Below are positions 1 to 10,138 of a stretch of DNA of 64,000 nt, piece by piece. The notes beneath the pieces were generated by a model. It saw only the letters and a list, made by a program, of their open reading frames with translations, did no database searches and was not told the origin of the DNA. The DNA is from Gemmatimonas groenlandica (lineage in GTDB: Bacteria > Gemmatimonadota > Gemmatimonadetes > Gemmatimonadales > Gemmatimonadaceae): NCBI RefSeq assembly GCF_013004105.1, contig NZ_CP053085.1, forward strand, positions 4,154,001-4,218,000, given 5' to 3'. The position numbers and the translations under genes were made by a program. The first letter of the stretch is position 1. Each line of letters starts with the position of its first letter.

Positions 1-1
1 C

Positions 2-1678
2 AGCCCCTTGGGCAAGGACTCGGTGCGTTTGCGTGCGGCGCTGGTGAATGTGGCGGACAGCGCGGTACGGCAGGAGGTCGACGTGAGTGGGTCAACGCTG
101 CGCATCGATGCGCTGGCCGACTCGCTCGCTCTGCGGCTGTTGCGCGCCATGGGGGGCAGCGGGTCGCTGGCCAAGGGCGCGCGCATTTCGTCGATGGGCA
201 CGTCGTCGCTGGCGGCACTCAAACTGTATCTGCAGGGACAGCAGTTCTATCGACGCGGCGTCGTGGACTCGTCGCAGCTGTCATACGAAGCGGCCGTGGC
301 GACCGACTCGACGTTCGCGCTGGGCTGGCGCGGTGTGGCGTCGGTCTACATTCGGACAGGGCGCGAAGCCGCGCCGGAAGCGCAGGCGGCGCTCGACCGC
401 GCCATTCGCCTGTTCCGCGGCGGCAGTCCGCGCGACAGCCTGCTGCTGCACGGTGACGCGCTTCGACTGGCCGTTGTCCGGCGCACACCAGCGGTGAATG
501 AAGCGATCGCTGACATTCCCGCCGTCACGGCGTTGCTCACGGCCCTTCGCGAGTCCACCGGTCGGTATCCTGGTGACGCCGAGCTGTGGCTCGAGCTAGG
601 CGATGCCGGTTATCACTTCGGGGAGCTGGCCGGCGTTTCGGATACCGCGATACTCCGTGACTTTGCGCGGGCGATCGAACTCGACTCGATGCTGCTGGTC
701 CCGTACGTGCACGCCTACGGCATGGCGCTGCGGATGGCCCGCTTTCGCGAGGCAGCCACGTATGCCCGCGGGCTGCAACGTTTGTCGCCACCCACCACGG
801 CGCCCTACTATTCGCTGCAGGCTAGTCTGCTCGACTCGGCGCCGTCGTTAAGCGCCTTGGCCAAGGCGAAGATCGATTCGCTGCCGTTGGCGTATGTCGC
901 GAAGAGTCTGCAGGATCTGGGGACGTCGCCGGAGGCGAGCGCCTTGTCGCTGGCCATCACCGCGCACCAATCGGCACGACTGGCGGCGAACCCGACCCTT
1001 CCTGACTCGGCGGCGTTCGCCCAGCGCCTGCTGTTCGCGCAGGCGCAGCGCGGCAAGTCGATCGCGACTCCACAGCTGCTCACCTTCAGCGACCGGGCGC
1101 TGCTGGCGCAGATGGGACAGCTGCCGTCGGCGGATCTCCTGAGTGAGGCGCGGCCACTCCTCGCACGTCAGCCCGCGACGCTGGGATCGATGTTTGCGCT
1201 ATATGCCGGCGCGCGTGACACCGCGTCGATACAGTTGCTGGTGAGTGCCTTCGATAGCGTGGATGCGGCAGCACGGGCACGTGGACAGGACCGCATCGCG
1301 CACTACGGCGATGTTGCGCGATCGTATCTGGCACTCGCCCGTGGTGACACGGCGGCCGCGCTGCGCGGCTTCCTCGCCTTGCCGATGGCGATGTGTAGCA
1401 GTGCGCCATGTGCCGCCACGACCACGAGCCGGCTGCTCGTGCAGGCCAAACGTGATGCCGATGCGGCGCGGCTGCTGGATCGCGCGATCCCCACGGCGAT
1501 GTCAGCGCTCAACGCCGCGCCGCTGATGCTGCTACGCGCGGAGATCGCCGAACGGCTGGGGGATCGCGCCAGCGCACAGAAGTGGTACGCGCGCGTGGTG
1601 GCGCAGTGGGGCGGCGGCGATGGGGCCGTGCAGGGCGCGGTCAGTGCCGCGCGTGCTGGTTTGACGCGCGTGCGCTAG
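2..1678 (+). CDS. Ser/Thr kinase-associated TPR protein, C-terminal part (5' end outside window)
   Basis: The frame is open to the left edge, so only about 558 C-terminal residues are visible. The first 50 residues (ALVNVADSAVRQEVDVSGS and the following ADSLALRLL) match the short beta-rich segment that follows the transmembrane helix in many gemmatimonad Ser/Thr protein kinases and BTAD/TolB-like proteins, where an N-terminal kinase precedes a TPR region. The rest is alanine-rich helical repeat sequence (LYLQGQQFYRRG, then ALGWRGVASVYIRTGR) typical of tetratricopeptide repeats. It probably serves in signalling or protein-protein binding outside the membrane. The kinase domain itself is not in the window, so the kinase assignment is an inference. 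An ATG gene follows after 30 bases. Confidence 0.7.
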   Translation, partial: SPLGKDSVRLRAALVNVADSAVRQEVDVSGSTLRIDALADSLALRLLRAMGGSGSLAKGARISSMGTSSLAALKLYLQGQQFYRRGVVDSSQLSYEAAVATDSTFALGWRGVASVYIRTGREAAPEAQAALDRAIRLFRGGSPRDSLLLHGDALRLAVVRRTPAVNEAIADIPAVTALLTALRESTGRYPGDAELWLELGDAGYHFGELAGVSDTAILRDFARAIELDSMLLVPYVHAYGMALRMARFREAATYARGLQRLSPPTTAPYYSLQASLLDSAPSLSALAKAKIDSLPLAYVAKSLQDLGTSPEASALSLAITAHQSARLAANPTLPDSAAFAQRLLFAQAQRGKSIATPQLLTFSDRALLAQMGQLPSADLLSEARPLLARQPATLGSMFALYAGARDTASIQLLVSAFDSVDAAARARGQDRIAHYGDVARSYLALARGDTAAALRGFLALPMAMCSSAPCAATTTSRLLVQAKRDADAARLLDRAIPTAMSALNAAPLMLLRAEIAERLGDRASAQKWYARVVAQWGGGDGAVQGAVSAARAGLTRVR

Positions 1679-1708
1679 CTTGGACGAATCACTCTTGGGG
1701 GAATACCA

Positions 1709-2098
1709 ATGATTCAGACCGTTGCATTTATGCTGGCCGTCGCGGGCATCCCGGTAAACGGTGCGGAGCGGCCGTGTCGCGGTTGGACCATGATCTACGC
1801 GGACACGACGGTCGACGCGAAGAGCAGCATTCTGACGCATACGAGCAAGTCCGGACCCGCCTTTCCGCAGGAGCTTCACAAGTTCAGCCCCGGCAAGGTG
1901 ACGGCGACATTCGTCGTGGATACCACGGGCCGCGTGATGCCAGCCAGCGCCGAGATCCTGTCGGAGTCCCATGTGGAGTTCGGTAAGTCCGTGTGCGAAT
2001 TCCTGACGCGGGCTACGTTCCAACCGGCGCTTGTGAATGGGCGAAAGATGAGCGTGCGTATCTCGTCGGCACCTTTCCAGTTTTATCTCCAACGGTAG
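1709..2098 (+). CDS. small secreted protein with TonB C-terminal-like domain
   Basis: 129 residues. It starts at ATG after a GGGGGA ribosome-binding site six bases upstream. A short hydrophobic N-terminus (TVAFMLAVAGIPV) looks like a signal peptide. The C-terminal half, with KVTATFVVDTTGRVMPASA and FLTRATFQPALVNGRKM, has the pattern of the TonB C-terminal beta-alpha-beta domain (energy-transducer family): a FVVD-x-G-V strand, a helix, then A-F-x-P-A. There is no proline-rich linker or long membrane anchor, so it is not a full TonB. Such stand-alone domains are common in this phylum and their role is unknown. A related protein lies at 33384-33872. It is followed after seven bases by a lipoprotein gene, probably co-transcribed. 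Confidence 0.6.
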   Translation: MIQTVAFMLAVAGIPVNGAERPCRGWTMIYADTTVDAKSSILTHTSKSGPAFPQELHKFSPGKVTATFVVDTTGRVMPASAEILSESHVEFGKSVCEFLTRATFQPALVNGRKMSVRISSAPFQFYLQR

Positions 2099-2105
2099 CG
2101 TAGCG

Positions 2106-2615
2106 ATGCTCTTCGAACGGCGTGTGACAGCTCGCGGTCTGATCGTTCTCTCTACCCTCGCGTGCATCGCTTGCGCCAAGCCGACAACGCCGGAATCGAC
2201 GCTCAAGGTGTCGTACTACGCGCAGGACTCGGCGTTTGCCAGCGCGGAGCCGCTCCGTGTCGATGTGGGCTCCGGCGAGCAGTTACGGAGCCTGCGTGGT
2301 ATCGAGCTGGCGCCCTATCACCCGTTTCTCGTGTCGGGTGTGATGCCGCTCGACACCGGTGCGACGTTGCCGATCACCGTGGTCATGCTCGGCGCCAATG
2401 CCGACACCGCCGCGAAGGCACAGCTCACCTTCGGTCCGATCGAGTCGGCGACGTCGTACACCCTCGGCGTCAGTGCCGGCGGGCGCAATCCATCGAGCGC
2501 GCCGTCACGGTGTGGTGTGCAGGTGGCGGTGCCGATGACACGGGCCGGTGGCGTGCAGCGGGGTGACTCGCTCTTCGTGAGCATCGCCGGTGTGCGCGAC
2601 GGGAAGGAATGCTGA
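2106..2615 (+). CDS. putative lipoprotein of unknown function
   Basis: 169 residues with ATG start. The N-terminus has arginines, then GLIVLSTLAC, a plausible lipobox with Cys20 as the lipidated residue (Cys23 in CIAC is the alternative). The mature part is Ser/Thr/Ala-rich with predicted beta strands and no catalytic motif I recognise. It includes the segment GVMPLDTGATLPITVVMLGA and two further cysteines (in RCGVQV and at the very end, KEC) that could form a disulfide. It lies seven bases after the TonB-C-like secreted protein and converges with the CIA30 gene, whose stop is 18 bases further on. Function not recognised. Confidence 0.6.
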   Translation: MLFERRVTARGLIVLSTLACIACAKPTTPESTLKVSYYAQDSAFASAEPLRVDVGSGEQLRSLRGIELAPYHPFLVSGVMPLDTGATLPITVVMLGANADTAAKAQLTFGPIESATSYTLGVSAGGRNPSSAPSRCGVQVAVPMTRAGGVQRGDSLFVSIAGVRDGKEC

Positions 2616-2633
2616 GCGCATCACGCGCTGAGC

Positions 2634-3170
2634 TCAGTCACCAGCCGATAGCCCTAGCGCCGACAGCGCCACATCCGCATGAAACGCTGTCTTCGCCGCC
2701 ACGATGCCGATGCGCACGATGCAGCTGACATCCAGCGGTGTGGCGAGCGACACCGGCGTGAACGCATCCCAGCTCAGCATGACCTGCATCCAGTCGTGTG
2801 ACACCAGCAGCGGCGCGCCGTAGTACTGCCACGGAGCGCGCGTATCGGCGGTGCGCAGATGCACGAAGTACGAACCCGGCGCTCCACACACACTGAGCAC
2901 AACGCCGCGGAAGCCGCGCGCATCCACACCGCTTCCCGGCGGGTTGCCCAGCGAGCAGGCGGCCTGCAGAAACCCGCCGTTCTGCTCGAGCGACACGTCG
3001 CCGGTGAGGTGCAACGCATACCGGCCATACGCGGTGGTCATCACGCCGCGCACGTGACTCACGCCTCCCATGACCCGATCGGAAAATACCGACCACCGTC
3101 GTGTCATCGACTCCGGCCCCGCGTCGAATTCGTCGAGACGCAGCACGGTCGGCGTGAGGTCTTCGCTCAC
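2634..3170 (-). CDS. CIA30 (NDUFAF1-like) family protein
   Basis: 178 residues from GTG at 3170. The start is chosen because GTGA overlaps the stop of the upstream SDR gene by four bases, a translational-coupling arrangement. RWSVFSDRVMGGVSH is the diagnostic beginning of the CIA30 domain (complex I intermediate-associated protein 30), a jelly-roll/CBM-like fold. It is followed by TGDVSLEQNGGFLQA, then FRGVVLSVCG and the closing IVRIGIVAAKT strand, so the domain is complete. Bacterial CIA30 proteins are thought to bind partners rather than catalyse. Plant HCF173 joins an atypical SDR and a CIA30 domain in one chain. Here the same two modules are separate, coupled genes. No signal peptide is seen. 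Confidence 0.8.
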   Translation of the reverse strand: MSEDLTPTVLRLDEFDAGPESMTRRWSVFSDRVMGGVSHVRGVMTTAYGRYALHLTGDVSLEQNGGFLQAACSLGNPPGSGVDARGFRGVVLSVCGAPGSYFVHLRTADTRAPWQYYGAPLLVSHDWMQVMLSWDAFTPVSLATPLDVSCIVRIGIVAAKTAFHADVALSALGLSAGD

Positions 3171-4285
3171 TTCGGCGTGCGAGCCTTCCAGAGTGCCAGC
3201 AATGCCGCTTCGCGTTCCGGCGTAAAGCCGGTCTTGATCGCGGCCTGACGCTCGGCCGGCAATGTCTTCCACCACGCGAGCGTGTCGCGCGCCGTGTCTT
3301 CCATCGGGCGTACCGTCAGACCCGCTTTGATCTCCGGCGTGATGTCGATGCGCGCGAAACCCGCGGTACGACCGCGCATCACCTGAAACACCGGCAGCTC
3401 TTTGCCATAAGGATTCGCACCGCTCGCACGCAGGAAGTCGGCATCCACCCACGTGTACGTGGGATTGCTGCCGACGCCCTTCTGAATGCGCGACACGAAC
3501 TCCTTGAACGGCATCCCCATCTGCGGGCCCACGCCGTTGAACACGCCATAGGTGCGGTTCTCGACCAGCGTGATGCAGAACTTCACGAGGTCACGCGCAT
3601 CGATGATCTGGACGTGATCGGTGCCATCACCCGGCACGAGCACCTCACCGCCGCGCGCGATGCGCACCGGCCAGTTCGTGAAGCGGTCGGTGTCGTCTTC
3701 AGGACCGACGATCAACCCCGGACGTACGACCGTGACGCGACCAGGCATAGCGGCATGCGCCGCCTTCTCGGCGTACGCCTTGGCATGGCCGTAGGGGAGC
3801 GGCTTGCCCGCTTCGATCGGCGAGTTCTCGAGCGTGAGCACCGGTGCCTCGATCGACATCGGCACGCGGCTCAGGTCTTGATAGACGGAGCGCGTCGAGA
3901 TGAACAGATACTGATCGACATTGTCGCGCAGCAACTCGGCCGAGAGTTTCACCCACTCGGGCGCGCTCGCGAGCGAGGCCGATTCGTCGATGACGGCATC
4001 CCACTTCCGACCCTTCAGCGCACTGAGGTCGTTGGCGCGATCACCGGCGAGCTCTTCGACATCCTTCCCGAACATGCCCGGAGCGCTCTTGCCACGATTG
4101 AAGATCGTGACGTGATGTCCGCGTTTGAGTGCTTCGCGCACATCATGCGGACCGACGAATCCCGTGCCACCCAGAATGAGAATCTTCTTCGCGGCGCGCG
4201 CGGGCACGAGCACACGCGGATCGAAGGCAGACACGGCGCCCAACGCAGCAAGTCCGGTGCCGATGAATTCACGACGGCTGTACAT
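3167..4285 (-). CDS. Tat-exported NAD-dependent epimerase/SDR-like protein
   Basis: 372 residues from ATG at 4285, chosen because it begins with a twin-arginine-like leader (MYSRREFIGTGLAALGAVSA). Codons further upstream lack this logic. After the leader comes KKILILGGTGFVG, the GxxGxxG nucleotide-binding motif of extended/atypical SDRs, then the segment FNRGKSAPGMFG. A typical YxxxK pair is not obvious: PLPYGHAKAYAEKAA offers Tyr with Lys four residues on (YGHAK), which fits a catalytic YxxxK. RPGLIVGPEDDTDRF is the usual substrate-side segment. Proteins of this type are annotated as NAD-dependent epimerases, often in twin-arginine form, with unknown substrate. It is translationally coupled to the CIA30 gene, which suggests one complex. 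Confidence 0.8.
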   Translation of the reverse strand: MYSRREFIGTGLAALGAVSAFDPRVLVPARAAKKILILGGTGFVGPHDVREALKRGHHVTIFNRGKSAPGMFGKDVEELAGDRANDLSALKGRKWDAVIDESASLASAPEWVKLSAELLRDNVDQYLFISTRSVYQDLSRVPMSIEAPVLTLENSPIEAGKPLPYGHAKAYAEKAAHAAMPGRVTVVRPGLIVGPEDDTDRFTNWPVRIARGGEVLVPGDGTDHVQIIDARDLVKFCITLVENRTYGVFNGVGPQMGMPFKEFVSRIQKGVGSNPTYTWVDADFLRASGANPYGKELPVFQVMRGRTAGFARIDITPEIKAGLTVRPMEDTARDTLAWWKTLPAERQAAIKTGFTPEREAALLALWKARTPK

Positions 4286-4383
4286 GGTGCGTTGGGATCG
4301 AGGGCGGGGAAAGGGAAAGGCGGAGCGCATTGGATCAATGCGCTCCGCCAACGTTACCCTTCCCGTCACGCCTGCACTAGACG

Positions 4384-4911
4384 TTACGGAACCAGCACCA
4401 CTTGGCCACGAACTTCGCCGCCCGCGTTCGCATCGGTGTGCAAGTTCACATAGATGTTTCCGGCGCGCATCTGATCGATGAGGGCCGTCAGCGGCTGGCC
4501 GAGAAGCGTACCGCTCAGGTTGGCCGCGGTGATGAACTGCTTCCCAACGCGACCGTTCGACGCCCCGACGACGGTGGGTCCATCCACCAAGAAGGCGACC
4601 ACGGCGCCGTTGGTACCGCGGGCGCCAGTGTGAAAATGACCAAAACGCATGTTGTTGAGACCAGTGACCGACACGTTCACGAACAACGTGTCGTTCGTGC
4701 GACTGAGCGTAAACTCACTGGTTCCGGTGGCCGTGGTGGTCACGGGCGGGTTTTCCTCGCCGCCGACCAGCGTAGCCCGGAACTTCACAAGGGCGGGAGC
4801 TGCAGGCGTGTCGTCGTCGCTGCAATTGGCGAGCGCGGCGCCGACGAGCAACGCGCCGGCGAGAGAAACGAGGGACCGGACGATACGGCGAGACGTGGGA
4901 CGAGTCGACAT
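4384..4911 (-). CDS. CHRD-domain lipoprotein
   Basis: 175 residues. The N-terminus is basic (RRIVRSLV), followed by a hydrophobic segment and GAALANCSDDD. Cys30 is a likely lipidation site, although Asn at -1 is atypical. The mature part is one CHRD (chordin) domain: KFRATLVGGEENPPV at the start, FGHFHTGARGTNG with its two histidines in the middle, and GNIYVNLHTDANAGGEVRGQ at the end are the family hallmarks. CHRD domains are immunoglobulin-like extracellular modules found in many bacterial surface proteins, with no known enzymatic activity. The gene lies downstream of katG on the same strand, but a hairpin in between makes co-transcription doubtful. Confidence 0.88.
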   Translation of the reverse strand: MSTRPTSRRIVRSLVSLAGALLVGAALANCSDDDTPAAPALVKFRATLVGGEENPPVTTTATGTSEFTLSRTNDTLFVNVSVTGLNNMRFGHFHTGARGTNGAVVAFLVDGPTVVGASNGRVGKQFITAANLSGTLLGQPLTALIDQMRAGNIYVNLHTDANAGGEVRGQVVLVP

Positions 4912-4920
4912 TTTTGTGCG

Positions 4921-4960
4921 CTTGAGGGTTCACTGCTGACGTACGCGGTGAACCCCCAAG
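4921..4960 (-). terminator. hairpin downstream of katG (possible terminator)
   Basis: Thirteen-base arms (4921-4933 and 4948-4960) pair with one mismatch around a 14-base loop. It lies 53 bases past the katG stop and 9 bases before the CHRD start, reading on the minus strand. There is no clear U-run after it, so it is a hairpin with possible terminator or mRNA 3'-end function rather than a classical intrinsic terminator. Confidence 0.45.
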
Positions 4961-5013
4961 CACTGACATCGTCGCTTTGTTCCTGCGCGACGTCACATCA
5001 CCGGTCTGTACTC

Positions 5014-7248
<2,235 letters not shown>

Positions 7249-7339
7249 CTACACTGCGTTGAATGAGCCGCTCGGTTCGTGACTCGGCTCGATATGAGGT
7301 GCTCTCATGCTGCCTCATCTGAGAATACGAGCTGATCCT

Positions 7340-7387
7340 ATAGCCCGCAATGCTGTGAATGCTATACAAAGTATAGGCGTTGCCTAT
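7340..7387. promoter_or_regulatory. OxyR-type binding site between katG and oxyR
   Basis: Tetranucleotides recur at exactly 11-base steps: ATAG at 7340, TGCT at 7351, CTAT at 7362, ATAG at 7373 and CTAT at 7384. The classical OxyR recognition pattern is ATAG-N7-CTAT-N7-ATAG-N7-CTAT. The block 7351-7387 fits three of four elements exactly (only the first, TGCT, deviates), and an extra ATAG sits one step further upstream. The last element overlaps the -10 region of oxyR, which predicts autorepression. The array lies about 120 bases upstream of katG. Confidence 0.8.
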
Positions 7388-7398
7388 ATTTCAGCATG
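7385..7398 (+). promoter_or_regulatory. oxyR -10 box and leaderless start
   Basis: TATATT at 7385-7390 is followed by five bases and the oxyR ATG at 7396. No Shine-Dalgarno sequence precedes the ATG. A -10 at this distance would place the transcription start at or within one base of the A of ATG, so a leaderless mRNA is predicted. The -35 position (around 7362-7367) holds CTATAC rather than a consensus hexamer and coincides with an OxyR half-site. Confidence 0.55.
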
Positions 7399-8283
7399 GA
7401 TGCCATACTCCTCCGCTCGTTCCTCGAAACGGCTGATGCCGGCACGCTCAGTCGTGCCGCGCGGCAGCTGGGCATATCGCAGCCGTCACTGACGGGGCAG
7501 CTGCAGCGTCTGGAGACGCATCTGGGGGTGTCGCTCTTCGACCGACACGGGCGTGGCGTCACCCTCACGGACGCGGGCAAGGCGCTCTACCCGCGGGCGC
7601 GCCGCATACTCGACGAGGTGCGTGACACGGAAGACGCGATCCGGCGCGAGGGGGCGGACGGGGCGGGCACGCTGAGCGTGGGCGCGATCCCCACGGTGGC
7701 GCCCTATGTCCTGCCGGCGGCTGTGCAGCGGCTGCGCGCGCGTCATACCGCCATGCGCGTCGAGCTGCGCGAGGACTACAGTGCGGTGCTCGCCCGGCTA
7801 CTGCTCGACGGCGCGCTTGACGTGGTGATCGCGGCGCTGCCGTACTCGTTCGACCATCTCGATACCGAGCTGCTTGGTAGCGACGCACTGGTGGTCGCCG
7901 TGCCCGCCGCGCATGCCGCCGCGCGAGCCGGGCGCATCACCCTGTCGCAGCTCCGTGATGCGCCGGCCGTGACGTTGGATCCCGCGCATTGTCTCGGCGA
8001 GCAGGTGGCCGGGTTCTGCTCGAGCCGGCAGGTGTCGCCGAGTGTCGTGTGTCGTAGTGCGCAGCTGGCGACCGTGCTGGAGTTGGTGGGCGCAGGCGTC
8101 GGCATTTCGATCGTGCCGGCGATGGCCGCGGTGCGACACAACACGCCGCAGTGTGCGTACGTGCCGCTGGTCGACCACACGTTGCAGCGTGAGATCGTAG
8201 CAGTGTGGCGACGCGGGGCGGCGCAGTCGGCGCAAGCGCGCGCGTTCGTGGAATGCGTGCGGGAGGTTGTGCGGCTAGGGTAG
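7396..8283 (+). CDS. oxyR: hydrogen peroxide-sensing LysR-family regulator OxyR
   Basis: 295 residues. The N-terminal winged helix-turn-helix (LSRAARQLGISQPSLTGQLQ, residues 18-37) is of LysR type, followed by the linker helix and a periplasmic-binding-like effector domain. The sequence AHCLGEQVAGFC places Cys199 and Cys208 at the same numbers as the redox-switch cysteines of E. coli OxyR (GHCLRDQAMGFC), so direct peroxide sensing by disulfide formation is expected. A third cysteine, Cys219, is extra. The gene diverges from katG, with an OxyR-type site in the 162-base gap. The N-terminus is of standard length for the family, which supports the ATG although it has no ribosome-binding site. Confidence 0.94.
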   Translation: MDAILLRSFLETADAGTLSRAARQLGISQPSLTGQLQRLETHLGVSLFDRHGRGVTLTDAGKALYPRARRILDEVRDTEDAIRREGADGAGTLSVGAIPTVAPYVLPAAVQRLRARHTAMRVELREDYSAVLARLLLDGALDVVIAALPYSFDHLDTELLGSDALVVAVPAAHAAARAGRITLSQLRDAPAVTLDPAHCLGEQVAGFCSSRQVSPSVVCRSAQLATVLELVGAGVGISIVPAMAAVRHNTPQCAYVPLVDHTLQREIVAVWRRGAAQSAQARAFVECVREVVRLG

Positions 8284-8312
8284 CGGTTCAGGTTTTATTC
8301 ACTATTCAGTAA

Positions 8313-8553
8313 ACAGGCGTCTGGCGTCTGTCTGCTTATAGTGCTCAGAATTCAGCAAATACAGTGCACAGTACAGAGAATTTGGTGGTGCCGAACGATG
8401 GTGAGGAGCTGCACCATGCGAGCCGAAGCGCCCGTGGGATCGCCGGTTCGCGCGATGTCCACTCGGATCGCCAGTGCCACGAAACTGCTCGGCACTGCGG
8501 ACTGTGGATGCTGAATTCTGAACACTATACCCAGTCCGACGCCTGACGCCTGT
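8313..8553. repeat. long imperfect inverted repeat (palindromic element, MITE-like)
   Basis: The 310 bases between oxyR and the DUF4342 gene contain no gene but hold a large inverted repeat. Arm 8313-8356 pairs with arm 8510-8553 at 38 of 44 positions. Weaker complementarity continues inward for about 40 more bases (8357-8398 against 8468-8509), so most of the 240-base element could fold into one long hairpin. The arms are less GC-rich than the neighbours. It resembles a miniature inverted-repeat element and may also separate the two convergent genes. No open frame or transposase is present and no target-site duplication is obvious. Confidence 0.7.
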
Positions 8554-8593
8554 CCACTGGCCTCTGCCTCTGACCCGCGCGTTTCCGCCGCCG

Positions 8594-8848
8594 CTACTCG
8601 ACTTTCGTGACCCGATTCTCTGGGTCCCGCTCGACCACAATCGTGAACTCCTTCGTCAGCGCGACAATACCGGCCACGGCCGCCCAGAACGGCGCCAGAA
8701 ACGCGCCAGCCAGCCCTGCCGTGAGCGGCATGTCTATCAGCGTGCGGCCGGTCGCGTTACGCACGATGATGCGACGCACGTTGCCCTCGCGAATCAGCTG
8801 CTTGAGGGTCGATTTGAGTTTGTCGCCCGCGACCTTGATCTGCTCCAT
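8594..8848 (-). CDS. DUF4342 domain protein
   Basis: 84 residues from ATG at 8848, where the domain begins (MEQIKVAGDKLKSTLKQLIR). REGNVRRIIVRNATGRTLID and MPLTAGLAGAFLAPFWAAVA are the conserved DUF4342 features: a basic helix, a short beta hairpin and a hydrophobic glycine-rich segment that may sit in or on the membrane. The acidic end (FTIVVERDPENRVTKVE) is also typical. Function unknown for the family. The gene converges with oxyR and diverges from the RibD-like reductase. Confidence 0.85.
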   Translation of the reverse strand: MEQIKVAGDKLKSTLKQLIREGNVRRIIVRNATGRTLIDMPLTAGLAGAFLAPFWAAVAGIVALTKEFTIVVERDPENRVTKVE

Positions 8849-8993
8849 CGCCGCCTCGCTGCCGGAGTGATGGGTGGTCGAACGCGGCGTCGGATACGCC
8901 TGTCGGCCATGCCATCGTTGCATAATCTATGGTCTCCCGGCAACGGGCCGGTATACCTCTCATACGACGGCAACCCACCACGATGAGCTCGTG

Positions 8994-9575
8994 ATGAAAA
9001 CCCAGTACTACACCGCGTCGAGTCTCGACGGATTTCTGGCGACAGAAGACGATTCGATCGAATGGCTCGATGCGCTCGCCGACATTACCCTGACGAGCTA
9101 CCCGATGTTCATCGCCGACGTCGGTGCGCTCGCAATGGGATCGGCGACCTACGAATGGATGCTGCGTCACGTGCTGAAGCCGGCGACCGGAGACGGTGCG
9201 CCGTGGCCCTACACGCAGCCCACCTGGGTGTTCACGAGCCGAGCGATCGAACCGATCGACGGGGCCGAGATCCATGTGGTGCGTGGCGACGTGCGCCCGG
9301 TGCACGCCGCGATGACGCAGGCCGCCGCCGGAAAGAACCTCTGGATCGTTGGCGGTGGCGATCTGGCGGGGCAGTTCTACGACGCCGGACTGCTCGACGA
9401 GATCATCGTGCAGGTCGGCTCGGTCACGCTGGGTCGCGGCAAGCCGCTGTTGCCGCGTCGTGTCGACGGCGCGAAGGCGCTCCGACTGACGTCGGTGGAG
9501 CGCCTCGGGGACGGCATGGCGGAGCTGCGCTACGACGTGCCGCGTACGACCAGCACCGACGCGGCACCGCGCTAG
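8994..9575 (+). CDS. dihydrofolate reductase/RibD C-terminal family protein
   Basis: 193 residues from ATG at 8994 (MKTQYYTASSLDGFLATEDD), the exact N-terminus of the RibD_C/DHFR-like family. The family markers are present: SLDGF near the start, ALAMGSATYEWML, then LWIVGGGDLAGQFYDAGLLD, the glycine-rich NADPH-binding segment, and IIVQVGSVTLGRGKPLLP. These stand-alone reductases use NAD(P)H. Their substrates are generally unknown and they do not replace FolA. A VOC protein follows after about 100 bases, probably in a loose operon. The family assignment is sure; the reaction is not. Confidence 0.88.
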   Translation: MKTQYYTASSLDGFLATEDDSIEWLDALADITLTSYPMFIADVGALAMGSATYEWMLRHVLKPATGDGAPWPYTQPTWVFTSRAIEPIDGAEIHVVRGDVRPVHAAMTQAAAGKNLWIVGGGDLAGQFYDAGLLDEIIVQVGSVTLGRGKPLLPRRVDGAKALRLTSVERLGDGMAELRYDVPRTTSTDAAPR

Positions 9576-9671
9576 TTTCGCGTGCCGAACACGATATCAT
9601 CCGGTCGGCGACAGCGTCGGCCACGCGACGACGCTATCCGGCACGGACGCTCCCCTCATGACGCACGAACC

Positions 9672-10061
9672 ATGACGCATACGCTCGACAACGTGTTCGG
9701 GTATCGCGGCGACGCGATGCATCTGCCAGTGCCGAATCTGACCGCGGCCCTTCCGTTCTACGAAACGGTGCTGGGGTTCCGCGTGGTGTCTCGTGGCGAT
9801 GCGCCGCTTCCGCATGCGATCCTGGCTCGCGATAGGGTGCAGATCGGGCTCGAGGAAAACGGCGGCGATCCCACGCAAGACGGTTGTGCATTTCATGTGC
9901 GTGGGTTGACGGCGTTGTTCGACGAATTCGCGACGCGCGGGCTGGCCAAGGCACCGTCGGATTTCGGTGTCGAGCAACGCGACGGTGTGGCCTGGACGGT
10001 CTGCTATGTCATTGCGCCGGATGGATTGTGCTACTGGTTCGGAGAGCGCGGCATCACCTGA
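9672..10061 (+). CDS. VOC-family (glyoxalase/bleomycin resistance-fold) protein
   Basis: 129 residues from ATG at 9672. AMHLPVPNLTAALPFYETVL is the classical first beta-alpha-beta unit of vicinal-oxygen-chelate proteins. RVQIGLEENG and the final APDGLCYWFGE give the second strand and the C-terminal Glu metal-ligand position. A His near the N-terminus (in AMHLPV) is the other expected ligand. The single two-repeat chain would act as a homodimer. Substrate not predictable from sequence; isomerase, dioxygenase or resistance roles all occur in the superfamily. Confidence 0.82.
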   Translation: MTHTLDNVFGYRGDAMHLPVPNLTAALPFYETVLGFRVVSRGDAPLPHAILARDRVQIGLEENGGDPTQDGCAFHVRGLTALFDEFATRGLAKAPSDFGVEQRDGVAWTVCYVIAPDGLCYWFGERGIT

Positions 10062-10138
10062 CGAGGATGGCGCACGAGTGGTGTCCGCCACAGCTTTGTC
10101 TGGTCCGTTCGATTGTGCTTCACTCTTGGGGAACCTGC

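Noticed and set aside
7260-7335. Short 6-base inverted repeats near the katG promoter
   Set aside because: GAGCCG/CGGCTC and ATGAGG/CCTCAT pairs are too short to distinguish from chance.
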